Source: CAVPDA01 sp963702495 (lineage in GTDB: Bacteria; Pseudomonadota; Gammaproteobacteria; Burkholderiales; Rhodocyclaceae). Taken from it: 64,000 nucleotides of DNA. Numbering within the stretch: the first letter of the stretch is position 1; every line of letters starts with the position of its first letter. Positions 34,719-42,060 of this stretch are shown piece after piece. The position numbers and the translations under genes are program-made. The notes under the pieces were generated by a model. The model did no database searches. It worked only from the letters and a program-made list of their open reading frames with translations, and was not told the origin of the DNA. Location: assembly GCA_963702495.1 (NCBI GenBank), contig CAVPDA010000012.1, positions 61,733-125,732 of the forward strand, written 5' to 3'.

Positions 34719-35411
34719 GTGATCTTCGACTCGGACGGTGTGCTCGTCAACAGCGAGCCCATCGCCAGCCGTGTCCTGGCCGAGGCCTTGACCGAGCTGG
34801 GATTTCCCCTTGCTCCGGCACAGGCGATCGAGCGCTACACCGGCATCGCCATGGCTGCCGTGCTGGCCAGGATCGAGGCGGAATGGGGCCGACCGCTGCC
34901 GGACGATTTTCGGGCAACGCTGCGCGAGCGCGACTTCGCCGCCTTCCGCGCCCAACTCCGGCCGGTTCCCGGCGTGCGGGAGATGCTGGAGCAGTTGCGC
35001 CATGCGCGCTGCGTCGCCTCCTCCGGCGCACCGGAAAAATTGCGCGTGACCCTCGGCGTCACCGGTCTGCTGCCCTATTTCGAGCCGCACGTCTTCAGCG
35101 CCGAAATGGTGTCACGGGGCAAGCCGGCGCCGGATCTGTTCCTCTTCGCCGCGCAGCAGATGGGTTTTCGCCCAGAGGCCTGTACCGTCGTCGAGGACAG
35201 CGTCGCGGGGATCCACGCCGCGCGCGCCGCCGGGATGCGGGCGCTGGGTTTTGCCGGCGGCGGTCACGCCGGGCCCGGGTATGCCGAGATGCTGCGGCAT
35301 GCGGGCGCGGAAACAGTATTCGCCCGCATGACCGAACTCGCCGCGCTCCTCGAGTTAGTCGAGGAACTCCTTCATCAGTTGGGGCGGCACCCAGAAACGT
35401 ACTCGCGATGA
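34719..35411 (+). CDS. HAD-superfamily phosphatase (beta-phosphoglucomutase/phosphoglycolate-phosphatase-like)
   Basis: About 230 residues. Motif I IFDSDGVLVNSEP has the nucleophile Asp and the acid/base Asp, motif II VASSGAPEKL, motif III GKPAPDLFLFAAQQM and motif IV VVEDSVAGIHAARAAGM, in the order of subfamily IA. Substrate not determinable, probably a sugar phosphate. Start uncertain: GTG 34719 opens the fold but has no ribosome site; an ideal GGAGG (34694-34698) sits 5 bases before an in-frame ATC at 34704. The C-terminal tail after ELAALLEL overlaps the next minus-strand gene by 57 bases; a one-base shift would end it at a TAG at 35356. Confidence 0.82.
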   Translation: MIFDSDGVLVNSEPIASRVLAEALTELGFPLAPAQAIERYTGIAMAAVLARIEAEWGRPLPDDFRATLRERDFAAFRAQLRPVPGVREMLEQLRHARCVASSGAPEKLRVTLGVTGLLPYFEPHVFSAEMVSRGKPAPDLFLFAAQQMGFRPEACTVVEDSVAGIHAARAAGMRALGFAGGGHAGPGYAEMLRHAGAETVFARMTELAALLELVEELLHQLGRHPETYSR

Positions 35412-35552
35412 AGATTTCAGCTCTTCGATCGTGACCACGTCATCCGCCGCTGCTGCGCCGCGCGCAGTCGCTGACGCGCCGGCGGCGTCCGGGTTGGGGG
35501 AAAAATACCGGATCAGTTCGACAATGCCCGGGGCGGGTACGGTCCATGCCAT
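35355..35552 (-). CDS. small protein of unknown function
   Basis: 65 residues, start ATG 35552 set by a perfect GGAGG seven bases upstream. Sequence begins MAWTVPAPGIVELIRYFSPN, has an Ala-rich middle and ends VTIEELKSSSRVRFWVPPQL then MKEFLD, which reads like a helix-strand mini-fold. No signal peptide or membrane helix. It follows another small gene on the same strand with overlap, and its 3' end overlaps the HAD phosphatase by 57 bases. I recognise no family. Confidence 0.5.
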   Translation of the reverse strand: MAWTVPAPGIVELIRYFSPNPDAAGASATARGAAAADDVVTIEELKSSSRVRFWVPPQLMKEFLD

Positions 35553-35788
35553 GATGTGCCTCCGCAAGTGGATGAAAAATTGGATCTCTGGATCGATGGC
35601 TCGATGCCAGTCGGAATCGGGGACGCGTTGCTCAGGACCGCCGCGGTGATTTCGTTTGCGCCACGGGGATCATCGCCACGACGCGCGGCGCGGACCGGAA
35701 TGCGGCAGTTGCGACCGACTTCAGCCTCGCAATCGAACTTCGGTTGCGGCATACCGATCGGCGGAAACTGCGCCAACAAATGGTCCAT
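35513..35788 (-). CDS. small protein of unknown function, first gene after the nested palindrome
   Basis: 91 residues from ATG 35788, beginning MDHLLAQFPPIGMPQPKFDC. Codon usage (CTG, CGC, ACC, GGC) through about residue 70 looks like the neighbouring genes; the last 20 residues do not. Three cysteines. It overlaps the start of the next gene by 40 bases, so the reading end may be affected by an indel. The ribosome site is poor. The opposite strand also carries an open frame over this stretch, but with less typical codons. A hypothetical gene at best. Confidence 0.35.
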   Translation of the reverse strand: MDHLLAQFPPIGMPQPKFDCEAEVGRNCRIPVRAARRGDDPRGANEITAAVLSNASPIPTGIEPSIQRSNFSSTCGGTSWHGPYPPRALSN

Positions 35789-36037
35789 GATGGTGCTTTG
35801 CAACATACGCTACTTCGCATACAACGCAAACAATTAGGCTGCGTTTGACGGCAGGAACTGCGAAATCTGTTGTGCTTTGCACAACACTTTCGCACAAGGC
35901 AGGAAAGAGTCGTCGAGATTGGCCAAATCGGGAGCGGTCCCAGACACGGGGACGGCGGCAGATGGCAGGGCGACGGCAGGGGCCCGCGACCCTTGCCGCG
36001 GGTCAGCGGTCGGCAGAGTGCCTTTGCCGCGTCGAAG
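35789..36037. other. 249-base intergenic region with operator-like palindrome
   Basis: Contains the nested inverted repeat listed separately and, nearer the small genes, short A/T-richer sequence with repeated TTGCA and GCGTA units. The stretch 35966-35982 (cagggcgacggcagggg) recurs at 41061-41077. No open frame here is convincing on either strand. Confidence 0.4.
35859..35894. promoter_or_regulatory. nested 36-bp inverted repeat, probable operator
   Basis: The inner arms GTTGTGC and GCACAAC (35869-35875, 35879-35885) surround TTT; the outer arms TGCGAAA (35859-35865) and TTTCGCA (35888-35894) surround them, so 28 of 36 bases are paired in dyad symmetry. It lies 71 bases upstream of the first small gene. 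Double dyads of this kind usually bind a repressor dimer or pair of dimers. The regulator is unknown. Confidence 0.6.
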
Positions 36038-36922
36038 CTACTCCACGACCTTGCTGATGGGCAGTTCGATGATTCCCTTGGCACCCGCTTCGGACAGGCG
36101 CGGAATCAGCTCGCGCCCCTGTTTTTCGTCCACCACCGTGCTCAGTTCGACCCAGTCCGGATCGGCCAGAGTGGAAACCGTGGGCGTGGCCAGGGCAGGG
36201 AGGATCTTCAAAACGGCATCGACCCGTTCGCGTCGCACGTTCATGGACAGCAGCACCCGCGTCGCGGCCGCGATCGCTCCCTTCAGCAGCATCAGCAGGC
36301 GCTCGATCTTGGTCCGCTTCCAATCGTCGGCCAAAGCGTCGCGATTGGCGATGAAGCGCGGCGTGCTCTCCAGCACCACATGCATCACCTTGAGGGCGTT
36401 GGCGCGCAGCGACGATCCGGTTTCCGACACGTCCACGATCGCATCCGCCAGGATCGGCGGCTTCACCTCGGTCGCGCCCCAGGAAAACTCGACACTGGCA
36501 TTCACGCCGTGGGCAGCCAGGAAGCGCCGCGTCATGCCGACCGCCTCGGTGGCGATGCGCCGGCCCTCCAGGTCCGCCACCGTATGGAATGCGGAGTCCT
36601 CCTTCGCTGCCATGACCCAGCGCACGACGCCGTAGTTGGGCCAGGGCGCGCGCAGATCGGCGAGTTCCGCCACCTCGGCATCGTTCTCCAGAATCCAATC
36701 GAGGCCGGTGATGGCGCAGTCGAGGATGCCCTGGCCGACGTAACGCGCCATCTCCTGCGGTCGGATGAGGATGCACTGGATCTCGGCATCGTCGATGTCC
36801 GGGTAGTAGGAGCGCCCCGAGATGCGCAGATCGTAGCCTGCGCGCACGAACAATTTCTGAGTGGTGTCCTGCAGGCTGCCCTTGGGGATGCCGAGCCGGA
36901 TCTGTTGCTTGTTCTTGCTCAT
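36038..36922 (-). CDS. hisG: ATP phosphoribosyltransferase HisG, long form
   Basis: 294 residues, the length of the single-chain (HisZ-independent) form. Starts IRLGIPKGSLQDTTQKLF, has DCAITGLDWILEN, the substrate region IVDVSETGSSLRANALKV (PRPP loop, about 178-195) and a C-terminal ACT-like domain (LPALATPTVSTLADPDWVEL) that binds histidine in the family. First step of histidine synthesis. No other his genes are nearby. It overlaps the upstream receiver-like gene by 4 bases. Confidence 0.92.
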   Translation of the reverse strand: MSKNKQQIRLGIPKGSLQDTTQKLFVRAGYDLRISGRSYYPDIDDAEIQCILIRPQEMARYVGQGILDCAITGLDWILENDAEVAELADLRAPWPNYGVVRWVMAAKEDSAFHTVADLEGRRIATEAVGMTRRFLAAHGVNASVEFSWGATEVKPPILADAIVDVSETGSSLRANALKVMHVVLESTPRFIANRDALADDWKRTKIERLLMLLKGAIAAATRVLLSMNVRRERVDAVLKILPALATPTVSTLADPDWVELSTVVDEKQGRELIPRLSEAGAKGIIELPISKVVE

Positions 36923-37344
36923 TCTCTCTGCGCCTCCTGCAGGTTCGCGGACACCGGCGTCAGCCATTGCCGCAGCACGGCCTCCAGTTCGCCTTCGTTC
37001 ACGGGTATGGTCAGCACCGCGTTGACGCGCATGCGCTGGCGGACGCGGTCGAGCGCAGTGCGGTCCTTGGGATCGTACAACACCAGAGTTCTCGTCCGGG
37101 AAAGCGACTCGGTCGCGGCCAGGAGAGACTCCAGGTTGCTCAGGCGGTCGCGGAAATCCGTCTGATAGTAGAAGTCCGCGATGACGACATCGGGCTTCAG
37201 CTTGCGCAGCAGCGAGACGGCCTTGCGCACTGACCACTCGGTCGTGACATCGAAGCCGAGCCGCTGGTAGAAGGCGGAGAGCTTTCCGTGATCGAGAAAT
37301 TCGATGACGGCAAGCAGTTTCGCGGGCGATGCAGAAGAGGTCAC
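36919..37344 (-). CDS. degenerate receiver-like protein upstream of hisG
   Basis: 141 residues resembling a CheY-type receiver: hydrophobic beta strands LLAVIEFLDHG, PDVVIADFYYQTDF (the Asp is at the phosphoacceptor position, about residue 57), TRTLVLYDPKDR and a final NAVLTIPVNEGEL where the invariant Lys-Pro is Pro-Val, so the switch residue is lost. There is no output domain. Coupled to hisG by an ATGA overlap. Function unknown; possibly a non-phosphorylated protein-interaction domain. Confidence 0.65.
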   Translation of the reverse strand: MTSSASPAKLLAVIEFLDHGKLSAFYQRLGFDVTTEWSVRKAVSLLRKLKPDVVIADFYYQTDFRDRLSNLESLLAATESLSRTRTLVLYDPKDRTALDRVRQRMRVNAVLTIPVNEGELEAVLRQWLTPVSANLQEAQRE

Positions 37345-37461
37345 GAGGTCATCCGGTGCGTTGGCCGTGAATCGTATCAGGGATGGGCGTGAGGCGGCCC
37401 GGCGCGACGGTTCGCAGGCGATCCCATGGAGTCGGGGTGCCCGCTCGCGACGCCGGGAGCC

Positions 37462-38580
37462 TCACTTCGCCGCGTCGCCGGCCGTGGCGTCCCCCTCCTT
37501 GAGGCGTCCGACAGCATCGAACAGCGCCCTGCGCAGGTCGTCCGCTGCCTGCCCCTTGGCGCGGGCGATCTGCAGTTGTCGCAGGATCTCCACCACTTCG
37601 GTGGGCATTGCCCGCTGCGGCGCCGCCGGCTTCCTGTCCTCATAGACGAGTTCGACCCGCTCCCGCGCCGGGTCCTTGCGCTGGGCCGTGATCACGAGCG
37701 CCCGCGGCACCCGGCCGGCGGCGGACTTCCCCTCCTGCACCGCCACGGGCGTGCTGTCGCCGCGGAAACGGGCGACGGCGTCGAGAAACGCCTTGCGCAG
37801 ATCCTCCGTCGGTAGCCCCTGCGCCTGGGCGATGCGCATCTGGCGCAGGAGTTCGGCCAACTGGGGCGGAGCGGGCTCGGATCGGCTGGGCTTGCCGAAG
37901 GATTCCGGCGCTGCCTCCACCGCCTGTGCATACGCGGCAGGTGCGGCCACGATTTTCGCGACCTGCGGGTGCTTGTAGCGCATGGCCCAGGTCAGCGCAT
38001 TGTCGCCCCAGTCATTGACCGGACTCGGATCGGCGCCCGCCGCCAGGAGCATTCGGGCCAGGTCCTCGTGGCCCTCCCTTGCGGTCATCATCAGGGCCGT
38101 CGAGTCGTTCGGTGTCCGCGCGTTGACATCGGCACCCCGTTCGAGAAGGAGTTGGACGATTTCGCCGTGACCGGCCAGGGCGGCGTAGTGCAGGGCACTC
38201 CACTGCTTTGCGCCGCGGTTGATGGCGGCGCCATGCTCCAGCAGCCAGCGCACGGCCTGGCGGTGCCCCTTCCACGCCGCCAGCTGCAGCGCCTGCTCGC
38301 CGATCGGACTGACACGATTGATGTCGGCGCCGTGATCGAGGAACAGCTGCATCATGGGGATGTTGCCCTCCCACGCCGCAATCATGAGGCCGCTGCCGAT
38401 GCGATCGGCAAGGAAATCCGGGGCGAGTCCGGCAGCCAGCCATTTCCTCGCGCTGGCGATGTCGCCCAGCTCGATCGCGTTGCCGAAGCGGACGGCATCG
38501 GGCCCGGTCGCCTGAGCCGGCACCAGCCCAAACCAGGACGCCGCCAGCGCGGCGAGGCTCCAGCGCCAAAATGTCTTCAC
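37462..38580 (-). CDS. secreted ankyrin-repeat protein with a duplicated C-terminal helical module
   Basis: 372 residues. Signal peptide about 1-24 (cleavage near PAQA). Residues about 35-200 are ankyrin repeats, four or five units such as GEQALQLAAWKGHRQAVRWL and NDSTALMMTAREGHEDLARM. The C-terminal part contains the same 38-residue helical hairpin twice, at about 238-275 and 326-364 (LAELLRQMRIAQAQG...EDLRKAFLDAV, and VVEILRQLQIARAKG...DDLRRALFDAV). Likely periplasmic binding scaffold. Unrelated genes on either side. Confidence 0.82.
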   Translation of the reverse strand: MKTFWRWSLAALAASWFGLVPAQATGPDAVRFGNAIELGDIASARKWLAAGLAPDFLADRIGSGLMIAAWEGNIPMMQLFLDHGADINRVSPIGEQALQLAAWKGHRQAVRWLLEHGAAINRGAKQWSALHYAALAGHGEIVQLLLERGADVNARTPNDSTALMMTAREGHEDLARMLLAAGADPSPVNDWGDNALTWAMRYKHPQVAKIVAAPAAYAQAVEAAPESFGKPSRSEPAPPQLAELLRQMRIAQAQGLPTEDLRKAFLDAVARFRGDSTPVAVQEGKSAAGRVPRALVITAQRKDPARERVELVYEDRKPAAPQRAMPTEVVEILRQLQIARAKGQAADDLRRALFDAVGRLKEGDATAGDAAK

Positions 38581-38664
38581 ACCGTGCTACCCCCGAAAAT
38601 CGCAAGGCCGTGCGCAACGCCATGATCTTGTAGCAGAATGGGCCCCCACTTCAAGACCGGATCC

Positions 38665-39207
38665 ATGCCCTCCCGCCGACTCCTGCTCGCCGTGGCGCTA
38701 TCGCTGCTCCTCCACGCGGCGGTGATCGGACTGCCAGGAATCGGTTTTCTCCGCGGCCCCGACCTGAGCCGGTTTCCGCTGGAAGCGCGTCTGCTATCCT
38801 CCGCCCCGAAGACTCCTCCGGATCCGGACGCGGCGCTGCTGAAAGACACGCTGACCGAGGAGCCGCCGGATCGGACGCCGGCCGCACCGACTCTGGACAT
38901 CGTTCCGCGCGACCCGCAAGCGAGCCCGGCCGACGCCCCGGCGCCCGCCGACATCAAACAGGCGAAGCGCAAGCCGGCGCAACACCGGTTCTATCCGCAG
39001 CAGGCGGCGGCGCAGGGAATCGAAGGGGAAGTGCGGTTGCGGCTGACCCTCGACGCGCAGGGCAGATTGGTTGACGTTCAGATCGCCGCCAGCAGCGGCC
39101 ATGCCGAACTGGATCAGGCAGCGCTGCGCGCGGCCCGCGCGCTGGGCCCTCTGCCGGGCCTCGGTGTGCGGGAAATGATCCTGCCGGTGGTCTTCAGGCT
39201 GCAATAG
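38665..39207 (+). CDS. TonB-family energy transducer protein
   Basis: 180 residues from ATG 38665 (38638 possible). One N-terminal membrane helix (RRLLLAVALSLLLHAAVIGL) is followed by a Pro/Ala-rich periplasmic linker and a TonB C-terminal domain with RFYPQQAAAQGIEGEVRLRL, VDVQIAASSGHAELDQAALR and the ending VVFRLQ. No exbBD genes are nearby, so it may use partners elsewhere. Could serve uptake or a TonB-like structural role. Confidence 0.82.
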   Translation: MPSRRLLLAVALSLLLHAAVIGLPGIGFLRGPDLSRFPLEARLLSSAPKTPPDPDAALLKDTLTEEPPDRTPAAPTLDIVPRDPQASPADAPAPADIKQAKRKPAQHRFYPQQAAAQGIEGEVRLRLTLDAQGRLVDVQIAASSGHAELDQAALRAARALGPLPGLGVREMILPVVFRLQ

Positions 39208-39249
39208 GCGCCGTGGGAGGACGCCGGGGCGCGGGGGGCGCGGAAAGCC

Positions 39250-39807
39250 TCACGTTGGCGAGGCCGCCGCAGCGTCGCGTCGGTCGGTCGACCTGCGCCG
39301 ATCATCGCGCCTGCGCTCCCTCGTCACCCAACCATCTGAGCTATGGAACGGAAGCGGGGCAGCGGCAGTCGCGTGGCGCCGTTCTCCACGGCGGCGCGTC
39401 GCCGAGACACGGTGGCCTTCCCTCGCCATCGACACCGGAAGGGGGGATTCGGCGGGGATGATACCCTCTAGCGTGGCGAACGGAAACGGCTTCTCAAGGA
39501 CGCAGCCGATGCCGTATTCGTGGGCAGCCCGGAAGATGGCGTCGGTGGGATGCCCCGTCATCAGCACGCAGCGAACCTGCGGGCAGATCTGGCGGAGTTC
39601 CGTAAAAGTGTCGAGACCATCTCTGCCTGGCAGACCGAAGTCGATCACCAGCAGATCGGGCTCGAAATCCGGCGCACAGTCGAGGGCGGCTTCACCGCTG
39701 CCCACCACCCGCACTTCAGCGGAGCGTTTGAGGAAATACTCGCGCAGATTTCCGGCGAGAATTTCCTCGTCTTCGACGATCAGGATCTTGATCATGGGCG
39801 GCATCAT
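39250..39807 (-). CDS. orphan response-regulator receiver with basic tail
   Basis: 185 residues (start 39807 or 39804, both behind GGAG). Receiver MIKILIVEDEEILAGNLREY with Asp in LLVIDFGLPGRDG (about residue 55) and KPFPFATLEG. After residue about 125 the chain becomes Arg/Ala/Ser-rich and disordered, with clusters such as TRRRGERRHATAAA and ERRRDDRRRSTDRR; no DNA-binding or enzyme domain follows. No cognate kinase nearby. The basic tail could bind nucleic acid or be a non-functional read-through. Confidence 0.68.
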   Translation of the reverse strand: MMPPMIKILIVEDEEILAGNLREYFLKRSAEVRVVGSGEAALDCAPDFEPDLLVIDFGLPGRDGLDTFTELRQICPQVRCVLMTGHPTDAIFRAAHEYGIGCVLEKPFPFATLEGIIPAESPLPVSMAREGHRVSATRRRGERRHATAAAPLPFHSSDGWVTRERRRDDRRRSTDRRDAAAASPT

Positions 39808-40037
39808 ATGGCTCCGGATATCTCGTTAACAGTCGGCAGGGCCTCGTATTCCATAGGCAGGATGTCGGTCCTGCGCCAACTGGGTTGCGAACGGGAGATT
39901 CAATTCAATAACTGTGGGATTCATTCCCACAACTCTAACTTACGTCCTGGCACTGCCCATGTTAACCCCGAATTCGGAACTGCGCCAGGGCGCAGGCGGC
40001 GCCTGTCGCTCAGTCCGCAGCGCGCCACGGTTCGACG
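39808..40037. other. 230-base gap with a small hairpin
   Basis: Carries a 19-base hairpin (TGTGGGA-TTCAT-TCCCACA, 39913-39931) downstream of srkA, about 107 bases past its stop. There is no U-run after it on the minus strand, so it is a doubtful terminator. No gene seen. Confidence 0.35.
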
Positions 40038-41036
40038 TTACACCCGCCACAAGGGCGCTTCGTCCATCAGCGCGATCTGCTCGCGCAGTTCGAGAATGCG
40101 GTCCTGCCAGTAGCGCTGGGTGTTGAACCAGGGGAATGCCGCGGGAAAAGCCGGGTCGTCCCAGCGCCGCGCCAGCCACGCCGAATAGTGGATCAGGCGC
40201 AGGGTGCGCAGCGCCTCGACCAGATGCAGTTCGCGCGGGTCGAAATCGAAGAAGCGCTCGTAGCCGGCGAGCAGATCGCCGATCTGCCGGGTCATGTCGG
40301 CCCGCTCCCCCGACAGTAGCATCCACAGATCCTGCACCGCCGGCCCCATGCGGCTGTCGTCGAAATCGACGAAGTGCGGGCCGGCGTCCGTCCACAGCAC
40401 GTTCCCGGCATGACAGTCGCCGTGCAGGCGCAGGGGTTTCACCGCGCCTGCCCGGTCGAAACAGCGCCGCACCCCATCCAGGGCCTGCGCCGCGACGCTG
40501 CGATAGGCGGCCTCCAGGTCGGTCGGAATGAAGCCATGCGCCACCAGATAGGCGGCCGGCTCTTCGCCGAAGCTCGCAATCGTCAATGCCGGTCGTTCGC
40601 GGAACGGCTTGAGCGCACCGACGGCATGGATGCGCGCGATGAACCGGCCCATCCAGTTCAGCGTCGCGGAATCCTCGAGGTTGGGAGCGCGTCCTCCACG
40701 CTTCGGAAATACCGCGAAGCGGAATCCGGCGAAGCTGTGCAGCGTGCCGCGGTCCCCCAGCGGCGTGGCCGCCACCACCGGGATCTCCCGCTGCGCGAGT
40801 TCGCTCACGAAGGCGTGCTCTTCGAGGATGGCGGCGTCCGTCCAACGCGCCGGCCGATAGAACTTCACCACTACCGACTCGGAAGGCGCGTCCTCCACGC
40901 CGGCCTGATAGACGCGGTTCTCGTAGCTGTTGAGCGCCAGCAGGCGGCCGTCGCCGCGCAGACCGACGCTATCGAGCGCCGCCAGCACGCAATCCGGGGT
41001 CAGCGTGGCGAAGGGTGGGCTGGGGATGTCTTCCAT
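40038..41036 (-). CDS. srkA: stress response kinase A (SrkA/YihE family)
   Basis: 332 residues (E. coli SrkA 328). Begins near the conserved LNSYENRVYQAGVED (about 37-51) with lysine in VVVKFYRPARWT, and has the phosphotransferase motifs LRLHGDCHAGNVLW (about residue 195) and HFVDFDDSRMGPAVQDLWML. In E. coli this eukaryotic-like kinase lowers MazEF toxicity and aids dsbA. Start ATG 41036; an upstream in-frame start adds eight residues without family similarity. Confidence 0.9.
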   Translation of the reverse strand: MEDIPSPPFATLTPDCVLAALDSVGLRGDGRLLALNSYENRVYQAGVEDAPSESVVVKFYRPARWTDAAILEEHAFVSELAQREIPVVAATPLGDRGTLHSFAGFRFAVFPKRGGRAPNLEDSATLNWMGRFIARIHAVGALKPFRERPALTIASFGEEPAAYLVAHGFIPTDLEAAYRSVAAQALDGVRRCFDRAGAVKPLRLHGDCHAGNVLWTDAGPHFVDFDDSRMGPAVQDLWMLLSGERADMTRQIGDLLAGYERFFDFDPRELHLVEALRTLRLIHYSAWLARRWDDPAFPAAFPWFNTQRYWQDRILELREQIALMDEAPLWRV

Positions 41037-41109
41037 GCCCACCATTCTACCGGCACCCACCAGGGCGACGGCAGGGGAGAGCCTCCGCTCCAGGATCCGC
41101 GGCCGGAGT

Positions 41110-41673
41110 TCAGGCGGCGCAGTCGCGGCCGACCGGAAAACCAGCGTTGCCCAGGAAGCGGCGCAACTCGTCGGCCGACGGGATGCGAATCGCCAGCGCG
41201 AGCAGGGTCAGGATACCGAAGTAGATCAGGAACGGTATGCCGATGAGGATGAACGACACGAGCAGAGCCATGCCCGCCCATGCCAGCAGCAGATCGATGC
41301 CGCGCTGCTTGATGGCGCCGAAGTGGCGCGCGGTGTTCAGGACGGCAGACACACAGTCCTTGCCGCAATCGATCGCAAATACGTGGCAGAACGGATCCTG
41401 GGCCACGCAACCGTGGCCGGGCGGGCACAACTGGGCTTCCGCCTCCACGACATAGAGGTCGCAGGAAACCCCCGGTTCGATCAAGGCATCGATGGCCTTG
41501 GGCACGTATACGTTGCTGAGTACGGCCGTACCGGCCGCGGTCCGCATCCGGATCTCGGGGTGGAAAACTGCATTCTTGTCGCCGGCGGTGTTAACGGCCG
41601 GGGGAAGACGCACACCGACGTCGTCGATGGTTCCGGTCAGCTTATGCAGTTCATAGTCGATGGAAGTAGTCAT
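41110..41673 (-). CDS. two-helix membrane protein of unknown function
   Basis: 187 residues, ATG 41673 behind AAAGGAATGCC. N-terminal 110 residues are soluble (LHKLTGTIDDVGVRL) with a cysteine-rich stretch: CDLYVVEAEAQLCPPGHGC, DPFCHVFAIDCGKDC. Two membrane helices follow (about 130-175, LLLAWAGMALLVSFILIGIP, FLIYFGILTLLALAI). The extra cysteines suggest metal or disulfide chemistry. I recognise no family. Confidence 0.65.
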   Translation of the reverse strand: MTTSIDYELHKLTGTIDDVGVRLPPAVNTAGDKNAVFHPEIRMRTAAGTAVLSNVYVPKAIDALIEPGVSCDLYVVEAEAQLCPPGHGCVAQDPFCHVFAIDCGKDCVSAVLNTARHFGAIKQRGIDLLLAWAGMALLVSFILIGIPFLIYFGILTLLALAIRIPSADELRRFLGNAGFPVGRDCAA

Positions 41674-42060
41674 GGCATTCCTTTCCTTTCTCGGGCGCAT
41701 CGCTCGGCGCTGAAAACGCCGGCGCGCTGCCTCACCGTAAGTTTCGGCTTCAAGGCGATCCCGCTTTATCTCCTTTCTCAACCGTTTGACATATTATCTA
41801 ATCCGAACCCTCGGATTTTCCTTATTATAAGCATATTCTGATATGCATTTGTGTGGCCTGTCACAAACTGTTGCAATTTTGCCGCGTCCGCAAACCTGTA
41901 CGCGAAAAGCCGCCCTCGACAGTCTCCAAGCAGCAGGTGACGGCGGACGAGACGAAAAGAAATGTCAGTATCTACTTACTACTTTATCAGCAGATATCGA
42001 GCCGCTCCAGCCGCTTGCCTCGCTGCCCGCGAAACCGGACCGCGGTTATAGTGGCGACCC
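41674..42060. promoter_or_regulatory. 387-base A/T-rich divergent control region
   Basis: Between the unknown membrane protein (-) and dacB (+). It includes the low-GC block 41783-41850. On the minus strand TATAAT (41823-41828) lies 150 bases before the membrane protein start, beside an inverted repeat GCATAT-TCTG-ATATGC (41831-41846) that could be an operator. A 7-bp hairpin AATCCGA/TCGGATT (41800-41817) precedes TTTTCC on the plus strand. No gene seen. Confidence 0.45.

Noticed and set aside
35806..35830. ATACGC...CGCATA beside the small-gene start
   Set aside because: It is a mirror repeat, not an inverted repeat, so it cannot form a dyad or hairpin.
35556..35837. A 93-residue plus-strand frame over the small unknown gene
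   Set aside because: Its codon use is less like the neighbouring genes than the minus-strand frame, and it has no ribosome site; kept only as an alternative.
41786..41791. TTGACA, a perfect -35 hexamer, upstream of dacB
   Set aside because: No -10 hexamer lies 16-18 bases downstream on the plus strand; the following TATAA is 30 bases away.
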